This document shows positions 63,168-64,000 of a stretch of DNA of 64,000 nt, one piece after another. Source of the stretch: Pandoraea capi (GTDB taxonomy: Bacteria > Pseudomonadota > Gammaproteobacteria > Burkholderiales > Burkholderiaceae); NCBI RefSeq assembly GCF_902459735.1, contig NZ_CABPRV010000004.1, positions 124,001 through 188,000 on the forward strand, read 5' to 3'. A program made the position numbers and the translations under genes. Each line of letters starts with the position of its first letter. Positions within the stretch are counted from its first letter, which is position 1. The notes below the pieces were generated by a model. That model was not told the origin of the DNA, made no database searches, and was given only the letters and a program-made list of their open reading frames with translations.

Positions 63168-64000
63168 AGCCCGCGCCGCAGACACTGCCGGTACCGCCGC
63201 GCCCCTGCCGACACAACGCGGCGGCCAAGGGGGCGCCAGCCAGCAGATCGCGCTGCATGTGGCTGCGATGCTGTTCGGGGCGTCGGCGCTGTTCGGCGAG
63301 CACATCGCCGCGAGCAGCACGATGATCGTGTTCGGGCGCGGCCTGTTTTCGTGGCTCGCGCTCACCGTCATCGCCCTCACCGGTCTGGCGGGTCTGCGCA
63401 GCGCGTCACGCTTGTCCGGCGGTGCGCCGTGGCGTGGCATCTCGACGGCGTCCGCCTTGCGGCTCATCGTCGCCGGTGTGCTGCTCGCCGTGCACTGGCT
63501 CGCGTTCTTTCTCGCAATCAAGGCGGGGGGCGTGGCCGTCGGCACACTCGGCTTCGCTTGTTTCCCTGCGTTCGTGATCCTGCTGGAATGGCCGTTGCGC
63601 CGTGAGCGTCCGTCGTTGGGCGACGTGGGGGTGATCGCCCTCGTTTGCGTCGGCCTCGCGCTCGTGACGCCCGCTTTCGACTGGCAGGCGGGTGCGACGA
63701 TCGGCCTCGCGTGGGGTGTGTTGTCGGGTGCGATTTACGCCGTCATTGCGCTATCGAACCGGGTGCTCGGCGCGCAGGCGTCGCCGTTACAGGCGAGTTG
63801 GTGGCAATGCCTCGGCATTCTCATCGTGCTCGGGCCGTTCGCGTGGCGCGAAGCCCTGACGTTGCCTGTCGTGCAATGGGGCTGGCTCGCATGTCTGGGC
63901 GTGGTGTGCACCGCCCTCGCCTACACCCTGTTCATTCACGCGCTGCGCACCGTCAAGGCCAGTCAGGCCGCCGTGGTGATCGCGCTCGAACCGGTCTATG
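63160..64000 (+). CDS. DMT/EamA family transporter, cut by window end
   Basis: At least 280 residues visible, still open at the window edge. Repeated EamA modules with GASALFGEHIAASSTMIVFGRGLFSWLAL and LHVAAMLFG. Exports metabolites; coupled to the upstream Lrp regulator. Confidence 0.9.
   Translation, partial: MPEARAADTAGTAAPLPTQRGGQGGASQQIALHVAAMLFGASALFGEHIAASSTMIVFGRGLFSWLALTVIALTGLAGLRSASRLSGGAPWRGISTASALRLIVAGVLLAVHWLAFFLAIKAGGVAVGTLGFACFPAFVILLEWPLRRERPSLGDVGVIALVCVGLALVTPAFDWQAGATIGLAWGVLSGAIYAVIALSNRVLGAQASPLQASWWQCLGILIVLGPFAWREALTLPVVQWGWLACLGVVCTALAYTLFIHALRTVKASQAAVVIALEPVY

Noticed and set aside
1-64000. tRNA, rRNA, insertion sequence or prophage
   Set aside because: No cloverleaf, transposase, integrase or phage structural gene recognised by reading; short RNAs could still be missed.

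Overview
The window is GC-rich, densely coded bacterial chromosome. It carries an aerobic benzoyl-CoA (box) pathway, a cytochrome bo3 oxidase operon, an OpcP/OmpC-type Gram-negative porin, tandem autotransporters and the glyA-nrdR pair. Together these suggest a Burkholderiaceae betaproteobacterium, most likely Pandoraea or a close relative. The genus is inferred from gene families and memory of typical gene content; no database search was run. There is no prophage, insertion sequence, CRISPR array, tRNA or rRNA that I can support.

Layout. (1) 0.1-6.8 kb: a catabolic-looking minus-strand cluster (DUF3100 membrane protein, aldehyde dehydrogenase, 3-hydroxyisobutyrate-dehydrogenase-like enzyme, VOC/glyoxalase-like protein) with a divergent LysR regulator. 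(2) 7.4-16 kb: a porin facing two large paralogous autotransporters in tandem, with terminators between them and a shared promoter-like motif. (3) 16.4-20.5 kb: nrdR-glyA, an MDR-type quinone oxidoreductase and a divergent LysR. (4) 20.6-22.9 kb: an orphan protein with kinase-like sequence landmarks and a DJ-1/PfpI protein. (5) 23.0-33.7 kb: the box pathway. boxR-boxC-boxB-boxA run leftward, and a DUF4863 gene, boxD, benzoate-CoA ligase and an alpha/beta hydrolase run rightward. Benzoate is activated to benzoyl-CoA, epoxidised by BoxAB, ring-opened by BoxC and oxidised by BoxD. BoxR is the likely benzoyl-CoA-responsive repressor, and a TGCA-N6-TGCA site sits on the -10 of the boxC promoter.

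(6) 33.7-44.3 kb: selD, two adjacent exported proteins with twin-arginine-like signals (transglutaminase-like and TlpA-like), a LysR divergent from a split chromate transporter, a second orphan protein, a LysE exporter, a DUF3047 protein and an FtsI-like transpeptidase. (7) 44.3-49.4 kb: a hairpin-rich gap, then cyoABCD on the minus strand with a His/Met-rich CyoA tail. (8) 49.4-55.8 kb: divergent LysE/Lrp, a diguanylate cyclase with an exactly duplicated 160-residue sensor module, an MFS-LysR operon, and a divergent Cys-rich HTH regulator with two palindromes in the shared control region. (9) 55.9-64 kb: YnfA, SlyX, a DUF1439 protein, ohr and a TetR gene that share a 19-bp operator-like sequence, a Fur-box-preceded TonB receptor, a deletion scar that decapitated an azoreductase and an ArsR gene, an SRPBCC protein, an Lrp regulator, and a DMT exporter cut by the window edge.

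Most of the window is ordinary chromosomal gene content. The points most worth following are the kinase-like orphan at 20643-22160, the TetR/ohr operator pair, the autotransporter pair, the duplicated sensor of the GGDEF protein, the double palindrome at 55.06-55.13 kb and the pseudogene junction near 61.9 kb.
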